From NCBI RefSeq assembly GCF_008107445.1, contig NZ_VSLD01000005.1:62001-126000 (forward strand): 64,000 bases of DNA, read 5' to 3'. The notes beneath the pieces are model-generated. The model saw only the letters and a program-made list of their open reading frames with translations. It had not been told where the DNA came from and ran no database searches. Positions within the stretch are counted from its first letter, which is position 1. Each line of letters opens with the position of its first letter. Positions 9,505 through 17,509 of this stretch are shown in pieces. Origin of the DNA: Arthrobacter echini. GTDB taxonomy: Bacteria; Actinomycetota; Actinomycetes; Actinomycetales; Micrococcaceae. The position numbers were made by a program, and so were the translations under genes.

Positions 9505-9990
9505 GTGAGCGCCCAGGATCTGTCCACCCTGCTCTGGCAGGAGCGCCAACTTCTGGAACTCCTCGTCTTCAAGCTCGAGGAAGAACAACTCCTGCTGACC
9601 TCCGGCAACAGTCGGTGGCTGCATCACGCCACCAGCGAGGTGGAGCAGGTCCTCCAACGCCTCCGCGACACCGGTCTCGCCCGCGCCGTGCACGGTTCGG
9701 CCGTCGCCACCGACTGGGGGATCGACGCCGGCGCCACCCTGCGCGAGCTGGCCCTCTCGGCACCCGCAGGGCCCTGGGGTGAACTGCTCACCGCCCACCT
9801 CCAGGCCATGACGGCGCTCGTGGCGCAGATCGTCGCACTGCGCGACAGCAACCAGCACTTCCTCAAGGCGGCCAGCCGCTCCACCCAGGAGACCCTGGCG
9901 GGGATCGGCACCGGCCCCGGCACCTATGCGGCCGACGGCGCCTCCGCCCTGGGCAGCGGCCACCCGACCCTCCTCAACAAGGATCTGTAG
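9505..9990 (+). CDS. flgN: FlgN-type flagellar export chaperone
   Basis: A 161-residue, mostly helical, Leu/Glu-rich protein (WQERQLLELLVFKLEEEQLLL at the N-terminus) of the FlgN family. FlgN proteins are cytosolic chaperones that hold the hook-filament junction proteins FlgK and FlgL for type III flagellar export. The identification rests on size, helical character and its position directly before flgK, since FlgN sequences are poorly conserved. The GTG start has a strong purine-rich ribosome site (GGAGAGGAGG) 7 bases upstream. flgK starts 7 bases after the stop. It is the first gene of a four-gene operon. Confidence 0.8.
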   Translation: MSAQDLSTLLWQERQLLELLVFKLEEEQLLLTSGNSRWLHHATSEVEQVLQRLRDTGLARAVHGSAVATDWGIDAGATLRELALSAPAGPWGELLTAHLQAMTALVAQIVALRDSNQHFLKAASRSTQETLAGIGTGPGTYAADGASALGSGHPTLLNKDL

Positions 9991-9997
9991 CCGGCCC

Positions 9998-11383
9998 ATG
10001 AGCACTTTCAGCGGAATCTCCACAGCCTATTCCGGTCTCGCCGCGGCACGCGCGGGCCTCGACGTGACCGGGCAGAACATCGCCAACGCCACCACCCAGG
10101 GATACACCCGGCAACGCCTCGAGACCTCCTCGGCAGCCCCCGTGCGCCCCTCCATGTTCGCAACCGGCGCACGCGTGGGCGAAGGCGTCCTGACGCAGGG
10201 CATCGCGCGGCTCGGTGACGCCCACCTCGAAGCGCGCGTGCGCACCACGGCCGGGGCCGCCGGCTATACCGCGGTACGCGCCCAGGCCTTCTCCGCACTC
10301 GAGGACAGCCTCCGGGAGCCGGGCAGGAACGGCATCTCGGCGTCGCTCCAGGATTTCTGGGCAGGGTGGCAGGACCTGTCCATCAACCCGGACAAGTCCG
10401 CTCCCGCGTCGTCCCTGCTCTCCGTCGCAGGACAGCTCACCTCACGCATCGCCTCCGGCCACCGCGAGATCGAAGCGCAGTGGGCGGCGGCGAGGTCCTC
10501 GGCCGAGGGTCTTGTGACCGAGGTCAACGAGGCCGCGTCCCAGGTGGCCGAGCTGAACCGGCAGATCCGCTCCGCCGTCACCTCCGGGACGTCGCCCAAT
10601 GAGCTCGTCGACCGCAGGACCCAGCTCACGGCGAATCTCGCCGGCCTGACCGGAGCCACGGTCCGCGACAACGCCGATGGTACGGCCGACGTCCTCCTGG
10701 CGGGCAATCCCCTGGTCTCCGGTGCCACGTCCAAGGTTCTCCAGGTCACCGGACCCCGGCAGCTCGCAGCCAATGGCAGCGTCGGCATCGAGTGGACCCA
10801 TCGTCCGGGCGTCCCGGCCGGGATCGAGAGCGGAGAGATCGCGGCGACGCTCTCCCTGCTGGCTCCGGCCGACGACGGCGGCGTCCTCGCGGAGGCAGCC
10901 AAGGGCTTCGACGACTTCGCCCGTTCCCTCGCCGACAAGGTCAACACCGGGTATGCCGAAGCCGGCCAGGGTCCCTTCTTCGCCTTCGACGGGACTCGGC
11001 CCGCCGCATCGCTGACGGTCGTGCCGACGAAACCCACGGAGCTCGCGGCGAGAGCGGCCGGGGCCGGCGCCTACGACGGATCCATGGCGGATGCGATCAG
11101 CAGGATCGGCTCGGGCTCCGACGCACCCGACACCGAGTGGAACGGCTTCGTCGCGGGTCTTGGTGCCGCTGCACGCTCGGAGCTGCAGGGCAATGCCCTC
11201 GCCGAGGTCTCCGCGACCTCCGCCCTCCGCCAACAGCTCGGCGCCACCTCTGTCAGCATGGACGAGGAGCAGGTCAAGCTGCTCGAATATCAGCACGCCT
11301 ATCAGGGCGCCGCGCGCGTGATGACCGCCATCGACGAGATGCTCGATGTCCTCATCAACCGCATGGGAATCGTCGGACGGTAG
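9998..11383 (+). CDS. flgK: FlgK, hook-filament junction protein 1
   Basis: A 461-residue hook-associated protein that caps the hook and joins it to the filament, exported by the flagellar secretion system. The N-terminal signature (FSGISTAYSGLAAARAGLDV followed by TGQNIANATTQGYTRQR) and the C-terminal helix (SMDEEQVKLLEYQHAYQGAA onward, ending LINRMG) are the D0 elements that pair into a coiled coil. SINPDKSAP and the ELNRQI segment are also typical of FlgK. The ATG at 9998 is preferred over an upstream in-frame ATG inside flgN because MSTFSGI matches family N-termini and follows the flgN stop. flgL begins 12 bases downstream. Confidence 0.93.
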   Translation: MSTFSGISTAYSGLAAARAGLDVTGQNIANATTQGYTRQRLETSSAAPVRPSMFATGARVGEGVLTQGIARLGDAHLEARVRTTAGAAGYTAVRAQAFSALEDSLREPGRNGISASLQDFWAGWQDLSINPDKSAPASSLLSVAGQLTSRIASGHREIEAQWAAARSSAEGLVTEVNEAASQVAELNRQIRSAVTSGTSPNELVDRRTQLTANLAGLTGATVRDNADGTADVLLAGNPLVSGATSKVLQVTGPRQLAANGSVGIEWTHRPGVPAGIESGEIAATLSLLAPADDGGVLAEAAKGFDDFARSLADKVNTGYAEAGQGPFFAFDGTRPAASLTVVPTKPTELAARAAGAGAYDGSMADAISRIGSGSDAPDTEWNGFVAGLGAAARSELQGNALAEVSATSALRQQLGATSVSMDEEQVKLLEYQHAYQGAARVMTAIDEMLDVLINRMGIVGR

Positions 11384-11395
11384 CGGAAGGCCATC

Positions 11396-12271
11396 ATGAT
11401 CACTCGCGTCACCCAGCAGACCATGCAGTACGGAGCGCAGCGCTCCCTGCAGACGAATCTCGCCCGCCTCGCCGAACTCCAGGACAAGGCCTCCAGCCAG
11501 CGTGCCATCAACCGCCCGTCGGACGACCCAGCGGGAGCCGCCGAATCACTGCGGGTCCGCGGAGAGCTCCGGGCGAACGAGCAGTACGCCCGGAACATCT
11601 CCGACGGCGAAGGATGGCTGTCCCAACTCGACAGCGTCATGACCACGACGAAGCAGGCACTCGACCGGGCGAACGAGCTGACGCTGCAGGGCTCCAACTC
11701 GTCCCTCAACCCTGCAGCCCGCGACGCGCTCGCGCACAATATCGACTCCCTGCGCAGCGAACTCGTGACGCAGGCCAATGCGACCTACTCCGGCAGGTTC
11801 CTCTTCGCAGGCAACGCCGACACGGCCCAGGCGCTCCAGGCAGATCTGACCTTCGCGGGCGGCGGAACGGTGGAACGTCGGCTGGGAGCAGGTGAGACCG
11901 TCCGGGTGGACGCCGACGGCGCCTCGGTGTTCGGCAGCGGCGGCGCATCCGTGTTCACGCTGCTGGACGGCATCGCGGCGGACCTTCGTGACGGGAAGGA
12001 CGTCTCGGTGCACCTCGCCGCCCTCCAGGACCGCATCAAGGCGGTGACCACCGAGCACAGCACCATCGGCGCACGGCATGCGCGCCTGCTCACGGCGAAG
12101 GACAGCGTGGCCGATGCCTCCCTGGCACTCGAGGGGCGTCGCTCAGCTGTGGAGGAGGTGGATCTCGCGTCCGTGATCCTGGACCTCAAGATGCAGGAGA
12201 CGGCCTACCAGAGCGCACTCGCCGTCTCGGCCCGCGTGCTGCAGCCCTCCCTGATGGATTTCCTGCGATGA
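11396..12271 (+). CDS. flgL: FlgL, hook-filament junction protein 3
   Basis: A 291-residue flagellin-like junction protein assembled between FlgK and the filament. The N-terminus MITRVTQQTMQYGAQRSLQT, then LQDKASSQRAINRPSDDPAG, is the conserved flagellin/FlgL helical region. The C-terminus (LKMQETAYQSALAVSARVLQ, then PSLMDFLR) is the matching helix. The middle part (ATYSGRFLFAGN) is typical FlgL. A GGAAGG ribosome site precedes the ATG. The stop overlaps the fliW start by four bases (ATGA). Confidence 0.93.
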   Translation: MITRVTQQTMQYGAQRSLQTNLARLAELQDKASSQRAINRPSDDPAGAAESLRVRGELRANEQYARNISDGEGWLSQLDSVMTTTKQALDRANELTLQGSNSSLNPAARDALAHNIDSLRSELVTQANATYSGRFLFAGNADTAQALQADLTFAGGGTVERRLGAGETVRVDADGASVFGSGGASVFTLLDGIAADLRDGKDVSVHLAALQDRIKAVTTEHSTIGARHARLLTAKDSVADASLALEGRRSAVEEVDLASVILDLKMQETAYQSALAVSARVLQPSLMDFLR

Positions 12272-12639
12272 GGGCAACCTTCCTGAGCCCGCCTCCTGGA
12301 CTGGCCCCCTTCACGGACTTCCGCCTGGAACAGGTCAGCGGCGCGGAGGGTCTGTTCACCCTGGTCTCGGCCGACCGGCCGGAGGTCCGCCTGTTCCTCC
12401 TCGATGCAGCGACCTACCTGCCCGACTACAGCCCGCACTTCTCCGACGCCCAGCGCGAGGCACTCGGACCGGAGGTGCCGAACGCCCACCTGTTCGTCGT
12501 CGCCAATCCCGGCTCCGGAGGTACCACGGTGAACCTGGCCGCACCGATCGTGCTCGATCCGGCCACCGGTCACTGCGCCCAGCTGATCCTCGAGAGTGGC
12601 GACTACCCGCTGCGGGCCTCCCTGGCGCAGGCGGCCTGA
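12268..12639 (+). CDS. fliW: FliW flagellar assembly factor
   Basis: A 123-residue FliW-family protein. In characterised bacteria FliW binds flagellin and also antagonises the RNA-binding repressor CsrA, linking flagellin levels to translation. Recognisable parts are PPPGLAPFTDFRLEQV, LFTLVSAD-PEVRLFLLDA and the C-terminal VNLAAPIVLDPATGHCAQLI. Its ATG overlaps the flgL stop. csrA, which often follows fliW, is absent: a terminator and an oppositely oriented reductase gene come next. The protein's role here could therefore be limited to flagellin binding, or csrA may be elsewhere. Confidence 0.9.
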   Translation: MRATFLSPPPGLAPFTDFRLEQVSGAEGLFTLVSADRPEVRLFLLDAATYLPDYSPHFSDAQREALGPEVPNAHLFVVANPGSGGTTVNLAAPIVLDPATGHCAQLILESGDYPLRASLAQAA

Positions 12640-12651
12640 CGGCCCAACGGA

Positions 12652-12682
12652 AGAACCGCCCGGTAAGCCACCGGGCGGTTCT
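12652..12682. terminator. Bidirectional hairpin terminator (fliW / aldo-keto reductase)
   Basis: A 13-bp perfect stem, AGAACCGCCCGGT paired with ACCGGGCGGTTCT around a 5-base loop, sits between the converging fliW and reductase genes. No long T run follows, as is common in high-GC genomes. Confidence 0.8.
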
Positions 12683-12720
12683 CTCGTTCAGCTGGAAAGC
12701 AAGCGGCCCCTGAGGACTGC

Positions 12721-13560
12721 TCAGGCGAAGTCGGACGTTGCCGGATCCGCGCCGATGCGCCCCTCGGCACCCTTGTCGAGGTTGTTGATGGCCTCGATGT
12801 CCTCGTCCTCGAGCTTCACGTCGAGGGCTTCCCAGTTCTCCACGATCCGCGATTCCGTGACGGACTTCGGGATGACCACGTTCCCGAGCGCGAGATGCCA
12901 GGCAAGCACCACCTGCGCGGGCGAGGCGTTGCGCTTCGTGGCGATGTCCTGCAGCACGGCGTCGTCGAGCAGTCCCTTGCCGGACCCGATGGGCGAGTAG
13001 GCCTGGTGCAGGATGCCCTTCTCGGCCTCGAAGGCACGGAGTTCGGACTGGTTGAAGTAGGGGTGGGTCTCCACCTGGTGGATTGCCGGGACCACGCCCG
13101 TTGCGTCGATAATTTCGTTGAGGGTCTCGACGGTGAAGTTCGAGACACCGATGCTCCGTACGCGGCCCTGCTTCTGCAGCTCGATGAGCGCCTTCCAGGT
13201 ATCCAGGTACTTGCCCTGCTTGGGCTGGAGCCAGTGGATCAGGTACAGATCGAGTGTTTCGAGCCCGAGGAGGTCCATGGAGTCCTCGAACGCCTTGAGG
13301 GTGCTCTCGTAGCCCTGGTCCGAGTTCCACAGCTTGGTGGTGATGAACATGTCGTCGTGGCTCAGACCCGAGGAGGCGATGGCGCGTCCCACGCCGCCCT
13401 CGTTCCCGTAGATCTTCGCGGTGTCGATGTGTCGGTAGCCGGCCTTGAACGCCTTGCCCACGACATCCTCCGCGACATTGTCCTCGACCTGCCACACTCC
13501 GTATCCGAGCTGGGGGATGGTGTGGCCGTCGTTGAACGTGAGGTTCGGTGATGTAGTCAT
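12721..13560 (-). CDS. Aldo/keto reductase
   Basis: A 279-residue NADPH-dependent aldo/keto reductase (2,5-diketo-gluconate reductase-like branch), a cytosolic TIM-barrel enzyme reducing aldehydes or ketones. Catalytic residues are visible: Asp and Tyr in GYRHIDTAKIYGNE, Lys in FITTKLWNSDQG, and His in LYLIHWLQP. The signature GVSNFTVETLNEII and the cofactor segment VVIPKSVTESRI near the C-terminus are intact. The ATG at 13560 gives the standard length; the frame stays open further upstream without homology. A typical N-terminus (PNLTFNDGHTIPQLGYGVWQ) follows the start. Its exact substrate cannot be told. Confidence 0.9.
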   Translation of the reverse strand: MTTSPNLTFNDGHTIPQLGYGVWQVEDNVAEDVVGKAFKAGYRHIDTAKIYGNEGGVGRAIASSGLSHDDMFITTKLWNSDQGYESTLKAFEDSMDLLGLETLDLYLIHWLQPKQGKYLDTWKALIELQKQGRVRSIGVSNFTVETLNEIIDATGVVPAIHQVETHPYFNQSELRAFEAEKGILHQAYSPIGSGKGLLDDAVLQDIATKRNASPAQVVLAWHLALGNVVIPKSVTESRIVENWEALDVKLEDEDIEAINNLDKGAEGRIGADPATSDFA

Positions 13561-13637
13561 ACAGGCGGGAACCAGCGGTGCTCCCCGTTTATTTCTGCCC
13601 GGCCCGGCAGCCTGCAAACGGGGCCGGCGCAGACGGG

Positions 13638-14096
13638 TCAGGAAGCGGTGGACAGCGCGCGCTCGGCCTCCTCGACGTCGTCCAGCACCAGTCGGGCCCG
13701 ACGTCGCACATTCTCGAGTCCTGCGGAGGCGGCGCCCCACCGTTCGCCGTCGAGCCGTGTCATGGCAGCGGCCTCGGCCGTGGTCGCAACCGCGTTCCCC
13801 GCGCGGGAGAGAGCGCGGTGAACCTGCAGGAGGGCACCGGGGATGTCGAGTCCCTTGCTGGGAGAGGAGGACTGCGCCCTCACGCACACCCCCCGGACCC
13901 GGGGCAGCAGCCCTCCGAGCTGATCGGCGATCACCACGAGTTCGTTGTAGAGGTCATCGTCCCCGACACCCTCGAGGATCTGGTGATACCGGTCCAGTCC
14001 GCGTCGGAAACGATCGTGGGCCCGTCGCCACACCCCGGTGCCCAGCTCGGCGTCGTCCTTCCGCCCCTGCCTCGCTGCCGCGAAGAATGCCGCCAC
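13638..14096 (-). CDS. Uncharacterised helical protein, start uncertain (possible N-terminal frameshift)
   Basis: A roughly 152-residue, highly helical, soluble protein that I do not recognise. It has an acidic/basic mixed composition with WRRAHDRFRRGLDRYHQILEG and GNAVATTAEAAAMTRLDGER as its most characteristic parts. In the frame that carries the body there is no ATG close to the start; the GTG at 14096 is the nearest candidate and has a poor ribosome site. An ATG at 14146 opens MTEPLAGILARGRNP and then hits a stop. One extra base would join it to the body, which suggests either a 1-base deletion in the CGCGCGCGG run or a sequencing error. It sits between the alkyltransferase-like gene and the aldo/keto reductase, same strand. 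Confidence 0.5.
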   Translation of the reverse strand: MAAFFAAARQGRKDDAELGTGVWRRAHDRFRRGLDRYHQILEGVGDDDLYNELVVIADQLGGLLPRVRGVCVRAQSSSPSKGLDIPGALLQVHRALSRAGNAVATTAEAAAMTRLDGERWGAASAGLENVRRRARLVLDDVEEAERALSTAS

Positions 14097-14205
14097 CGCT
14101 ACGGGTTCCGGCCGCGCGCGAGGATGCCGGCAAGCGGTTCGGTCATGACGCCATGCTCCCACAATCGTCCGTGCACGACCCGCCGGGCGACTGCACCTCG
14201 ACCCG

Positions 14206-14574
14206 TCAGTCCAGGCCCTGCCCGTCCGCTCGGATGACCGGCGGCGTATCGGACAGCGGGCCATGCCAGGTGTGGCGCACCTGCGCAAGTTCGACGCGGC
14301 CGTTGCGCATCGGCACGCCTTCGGCTCTCAACAGCTCAGCAGCATGGCCGCCCCGGCAGGCCGCCGGTAGGCCGTCCGCTCGCACCACCCGCCACCACGG
14401 CACCTCGTCAGGCACTCCACTGACCTCACGGCCGGCTCGTCGCGGCGAGATCCCGATCCGACGGGCGATGTCGCCGTAGGTCACCACGGACCCGGGACCT
14501 ACCTCGCTGAGCACCGCGCAGACCGTCCCGGCGAGCTCGCCGGTCCCGTCCCTCCGTGCGACGACGGAAGTCAC
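14206..14574 (-). CDS. Alkyltransferase-like (ATL) DNA-binding protein
   Basis: A 122-residue protein with the C-terminal DNA-binding fold of O6-alkylguanine-DNA alkyltransferases (VCAVLSEVGPGSVVTYGDIA, RRIGISPRRAGREVSG). The active-site motif PCHR is replaced by PWWR, so the alkyl-accepting cysteine is absent. ATL proteins bind alkylated guanine, flip the base and hand the lesion to nucleotide excision repair; this role is inferred from the family. Most ATLs have PWHR, so the second Trp is unusual. The GTG start overlaps the DUF2945 stop by four bases (GTGA), fixing the start despite a long open frame upstream. The C-terminal half (RNGRVELAQVRH) is complete. Confidence 0.85.
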   Translation of the reverse strand: MTSVVARRDGTGELAGTVCAVLSEVGPGSVVTYGDIARRIGISPRRAGREVSGVPDEVPWWRVVRADGLPAACRGGHAAELLRAEGVPMRNGRVELAQVRHTWHGPLSDTPPVIRADGQGLD

Positions 14575-14786
14575 TCGTCGACCCGCCGAAGAGCCCCGCC
14601 CTTGTGAGCGGCGATGTGGTCGGTCGTGTCGCTCTTGATCCCGTACTGCGGGTCGTCCTTGGATGCACGACGCGTGTGCCCCTTGTAGTCGAAATCCTCC
14701 GTGTGGATCTTCGTCACCGTCCCCGAGACGTGGCCGGCCTCCGAATTCCACGTCACGTGATCGCCGATGCTGAACTTCTCCGACAT
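14571..14786 (-). CDS. HVA1/DUF2945 family small protein
   Basis: A 71-residue protein with the DUF2945 (hypervirulence-associated HVA1, TUDOR-like) pattern: FSIGDHVTWNSEAGHVSGTV, then KIHTEDFDYKGHTRRAS, DDPQYGIKSD and AAHKGGALRRV. The family is widespread in bacteria with no defined biochemical role. A strong AGGAGGGA lies 7 bases before the ATG. It begins 12 bases after the CstA partner gene and its stop is embedded in the start of the ATL gene, so the two are translationally coupled. Confidence 0.88.
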   Translation of the reverse strand: MSEKFSIGDHVTWNSEAGHVSGTVTKIHTEDFDYKGHTRRASKDDPQYGIKSDTTDHIAAHKGGALRRVDE

Positions 14787-14798
14787 GTCGACTCCCTC

Positions 14799-15008
14799 CT
14801 AGCAGCAGCGGCCCTCCGGATTGGCCTCCTGGCGATCGGTCTTGTCACGCCAGAATTCACGCTCCGTCATGGGCCCACCCTCCGTGTGCGTCCGCTCATG
14901 ATGATCGAGATAGGTCTGGTAGGCATTCTCGCCCATCACACCCTTGAAGATCCACGCCAGCTCACGCGCCGTGGCACGGGCGCGGTGCAGAACCTCGGGG
15001 ACGGTCAT
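14799..15008 (-). CDS. YbdD/YjiX (DUF466) family small protein, CstA partner
   Basis: A 69-residue protein of the YbdD/DUF466 family, which almost always follows cstA or btsT-type transporter genes. Recognisable features are WIFKGVMGENAYQTYLDHHE, PMTEREFWRDKTDRQE and the terminal Cys-Cys. Members appear to be needed for full activity of the pyruvate/peptide transporter in enteric bacteria; that is family knowledge. Its ATG overlaps the cstA stop (TGATG), giving tight translational coupling. Confidence 0.9.
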   Translation of the reverse strand: MTVPEVLHRARATARELAWIFKGVMGENAYQTYLDHHERTHTEGGPMTEREFWRDKTDRQEANPEGRCC

Positions 15009-17284
15009 CAGTGTCCCGTCCTCGCCGGCCGCTTGCCCGGCTCGACGGCGGCCCACTGCTTCTGGAGCTCCTTCTCGGCGGATGTCGCCATGAGGCCCGA
15101 CGGTGCGAAGAGGCGCGAGGCCACTGGCTCGTCCTCCGTCTGGGCCCCTCCCCCGTTCCGGTAGGCCTTGATGGTGGCGAGGATGGCCGAAGCGATCACG
15201 ATGATGGACAGCACCACGAAGACGATGGACAGCGTCCCCTGGATGAAGGTGTTGCGGACCACCGCCTCCATGGCCTCCACGGTCTTCGCTGTGCCGAAAC
15301 TTTCCTCGCCTGCATCGAGGGCATCGCGGAACGCCGTGTGCTGCGCCCAGTATCCGATGGCGGGGACGGAGGAGAAGATCTTCAGGAACGACGCCGTGAT
15401 GGTCACCACCGCAGCGAAGGCCAGCGGAAGGGCGGGGATCCACAGGACCCTGAACAGACCCCGCTTGGCGCAGATGGCCATGCAGACCGCGAGCGCGATG
15501 GCGGCGAGCAACTGATTGGCGATACCGAAGAGAGGGAACAGGGTGTTGATGCCGCCGAGGGGATCGGTCACGCCCATGATGAGGATGGCCCCCCACCCTG
15601 CCACCATGATGGCCGTGCAGATCCAGGCGCCCGTGCGCCACGACGTGTCGCGGAAGCGGGGGACGACGTTGCCGATGCTGTCCTGGAGCATGAAGCGGGC
15701 AACGCGGGTGCCGGCGTCGACCGCCGTGAGGATGAACAGGGCCTCGAACATGATGGCGAAGTGGTACCAGAAGGCCATCATGCCGGCGCCACCGAAGACG
15801 CCCTGCATGATCTGGGCGATGCCGACGGCGAGGGTGGGGGCACCGCCGGTACGGGAGACGATCGACTCCTCGCCCACGTTGGTCGCCAGTGTGCTCAGGG
15901 TGTCCGGGGCGAGATTGACGCCGGTGAGACCGAGACCGTTCACGAAGGCGACGGCTCCCTCGATGGTGCCGCCGGTGGCCGCTCCCGAGGAGTTCATGGC
16001 GAAGTAGATGCCGCGATCGATCGACAGCGCCGCGACGAGCGCCATGATGGCTACGAAGGACTCCATGAGCATGCCGCCGTACCCGATGAAGCGCGTCTGG
16101 CGTTCCTTCTCGAGCATCTTCGGCGTGGTCCCGGAGGCGATCAGGGCGTGGAAGCCGGACAGCGCCCCGCATGCGATGGTGACGAAGAGGAAGGGGAAGA
16201 GCGTCCCCGCGACCACGGGGCCCTTGCCGCTGCTCGCGAATTCGGTGACGGCCGGAACATCGATCTCGGGGCGCGTGATGATGATCGCGACGGCGAGCAT
16301 CAGGATGGTGCCGATCTTCATGAAGGTGGACAGGTAGTCCCGCGGTGCGAGCAGGAGCCAGACGGGCAGGACGGCGGCGATGAAGCCGTAGATGATGATG
16401 CCCCACGCGATCGTGATGCGATCCAGCGTGAACAGGTCGGTGCCCCAGGCGGTCTCGGCGATCCACCCGCCGCCGATGATCGCGAGCAGCAGGAGGGCGA
16501 AGCCGATCAGGGAGACCTCGGTGACGCGGCCCGGGCGCAGGTAGCGCAGGTACACGCCCATGAACAGGGCGATGGGGATGGTCATCGAGACGGAGAAGAC
16601 ACCCCACGGGCTCTCGCCGAGCGCGTTGACGACCACGAGCGCGAGGATCGCGACGATGATGATCATGATCGTGAGGGTCGCGATCAGCGCGGCCGTGCCG
16701 CCGATCACGCCGAGTTCCTCGCGGGCCATCTGCCCGAGCGAGCGCCCGCCGCGGCGCATGGAGAAGAACAGCACGAGGTAGTCCTGGACGGCTCCGGCGA
16801 AGATGACGCCGACGATGATCCAGACCGTGCCGGGCAGGTACCCCATCTGGGCGGCGAGGACCGGGCCCACCAGGGGGCCGGCCCCCGCGATGGCTGCGAA
16901 ATGGTGACCGAAGAGCACGCGCCGGTCCGTGGCGGCGTAGTCCTTGCCGTCCGCCCTGTACTCCGCGGGCGTGGCCCTGCGGTCATCGGGCTTGAGGAGA
17001 CTGCGCTCGATGAACTTGGAGTAGAAGCGGTAGGCGATCAGATAGGTGCAGACGGCGGCGAAGACGAACCAGATGGCGTTGACCGTCTCGCCACGGACGA
17101 CGGCGAGGACGGTCCAGGCCACGCCGCCGAGGAGGGCGATGCCGATCCAGAGGGCGATCTTCAGGGGCGTCCAGCGGCGCTCCTCCGCTTCGGCCCGCTG
17201 CGGGTCGACGGCGACCGGCGGCAGATCGGGGTCCGTCACGAGGACGCTCTCCGATCGGTGGGAGCCGCTCTGCTTCTTGCTCAT
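15008..17284 (-). CDS. cstA: CstA family carbon-starvation transporter
   Basis: A 758-residue inner-membrane protein with many hydrophobic helices, of the CstA/BtsT family; these transport pyruvate and have been linked to peptide use on carbon starvation. Characteristic segments are YRFYSKFIE, FGHHFAAIAGAGPLVGPVLA followed by AQMGYLPGTVWIIVG, QDYLVLFFSMRRGGRSLGQM, and ACGALSGFHALIASGTTPKM. A hydrophilic 40-residue N-terminus precedes the first helix. It is slightly longer than E. coli CstA (about 700), mainly from the N-terminus and C-terminal tail. It leads a minus-strand cluster with its small partner, DUF2945 and the ATL gene. Confidence 0.93.
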   Translation of the reverse strand: MSKKQSGSHRSESVLVTDPDLPPVAVDPQRAEAEERRWTPLKIALWIGIALLGGVAWTVLAVVRGETVNAIWFVFAAVCTYLIAYRFYSKFIERSLLKPDDRRATPAEYRADGKDYAATDRRVLFGHHFAAIAGAGPLVGPVLAAQMGYLPGTVWIIVGVIFAGAVQDYLVLFFSMRRGGRSLGQMAREELGVIGGTAALIATLTIMIIIVAILALVVVNALGESPWGVFSVSMTIPIALFMGVYLRYLRPGRVTEVSLIGFALLLLAIIGGGWIAETAWGTDLFTLDRITIAWGIIIYGFIAAVLPVWLLLAPRDYLSTFMKIGTILMLAVAIIITRPEIDVPAVTEFASSGKGPVVAGTLFPFLFVTIACGALSGFHALIASGTTPKMLEKERQTRFIGYGGMLMESFVAIMALVAALSIDRGIYFAMNSSGAATGGTIEGAVAFVNGLGLTGVNLAPDTLSTLATNVGEESIVSRTGGAPTLAVGIAQIMQGVFGGAGMMAFWYHFAIMFEALFILTAVDAGTRVARFMLQDSIGNVVPRFRDTSWRTGAWICTAIMVAGWGAILIMGVTDPLGGINTLFPLFGIANQLLAAIALAVCMAICAKRGLFRVLWIPALPLAFAAVVTITASFLKIFSSVPAIGYWAQHTAFRDALDAGEESFGTAKTVEAMEAVVRNTFIQGTLSIVFVVLSIIVIASAILATIKAYRNGGGAQTEDEPVASRLFAPSGLMATSAEKELQKQWAAVEPGKRPARTGH

Positions 17285-17419
17285 GATGCTCCTCGGGTAC
17301 GAACGAGTGATACATCAGAAGATAGCAAGGTGGTGAGACGCGCGTCACAGCGCAAGGCCCGCCAGCGACGTCTTGCGCCGAGCGCGGTCCTCCGTGCGCC
17401 CAACGGCGGGAGGTAGGGG

Positions 17420-17446
17420 GCGGCGGCGGTGCGGGACCGCCGCCGC
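17420..17446. terminator. Hairpin terminator after quinone oxidoreductase gene
   Basis: GCGGCGGCGGT pairs perfectly with ACCGCCGCCGC around a 5-base loop, about 65 bases beyond the stop of the minus-strand quinone oxidoreductase gene and upstream of cstA. The rest of the 225-base gap holds the cstA promoter region; no clear -35/-10 pair is evident. Confidence 0.6.
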
Positions 17447-17509
17447 GGTGTCGGGTGAGCGGGGCGGTGTCAGGAGCGGCGGTCTCCTGCAGCCCGGCAG
17501 GGACGGGTC

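Noticed and set aside
17333-17355. GTGAGACGCGCGTCAC as a CRP-type operator for cstA
   Set aside because: The half-sites are separated by 8 rather than 6 bases and the palindrome is imperfect; chance is likely in this base composition.
15011-17416. Long plus-strand open frame antisense to cstA
   Set aside because: Composition is Asp/Gly/Arg/His-rich with no family pattern, as expected from the opposite strand of a high-GC membrane-protein gene; cstA itself is unambiguous.
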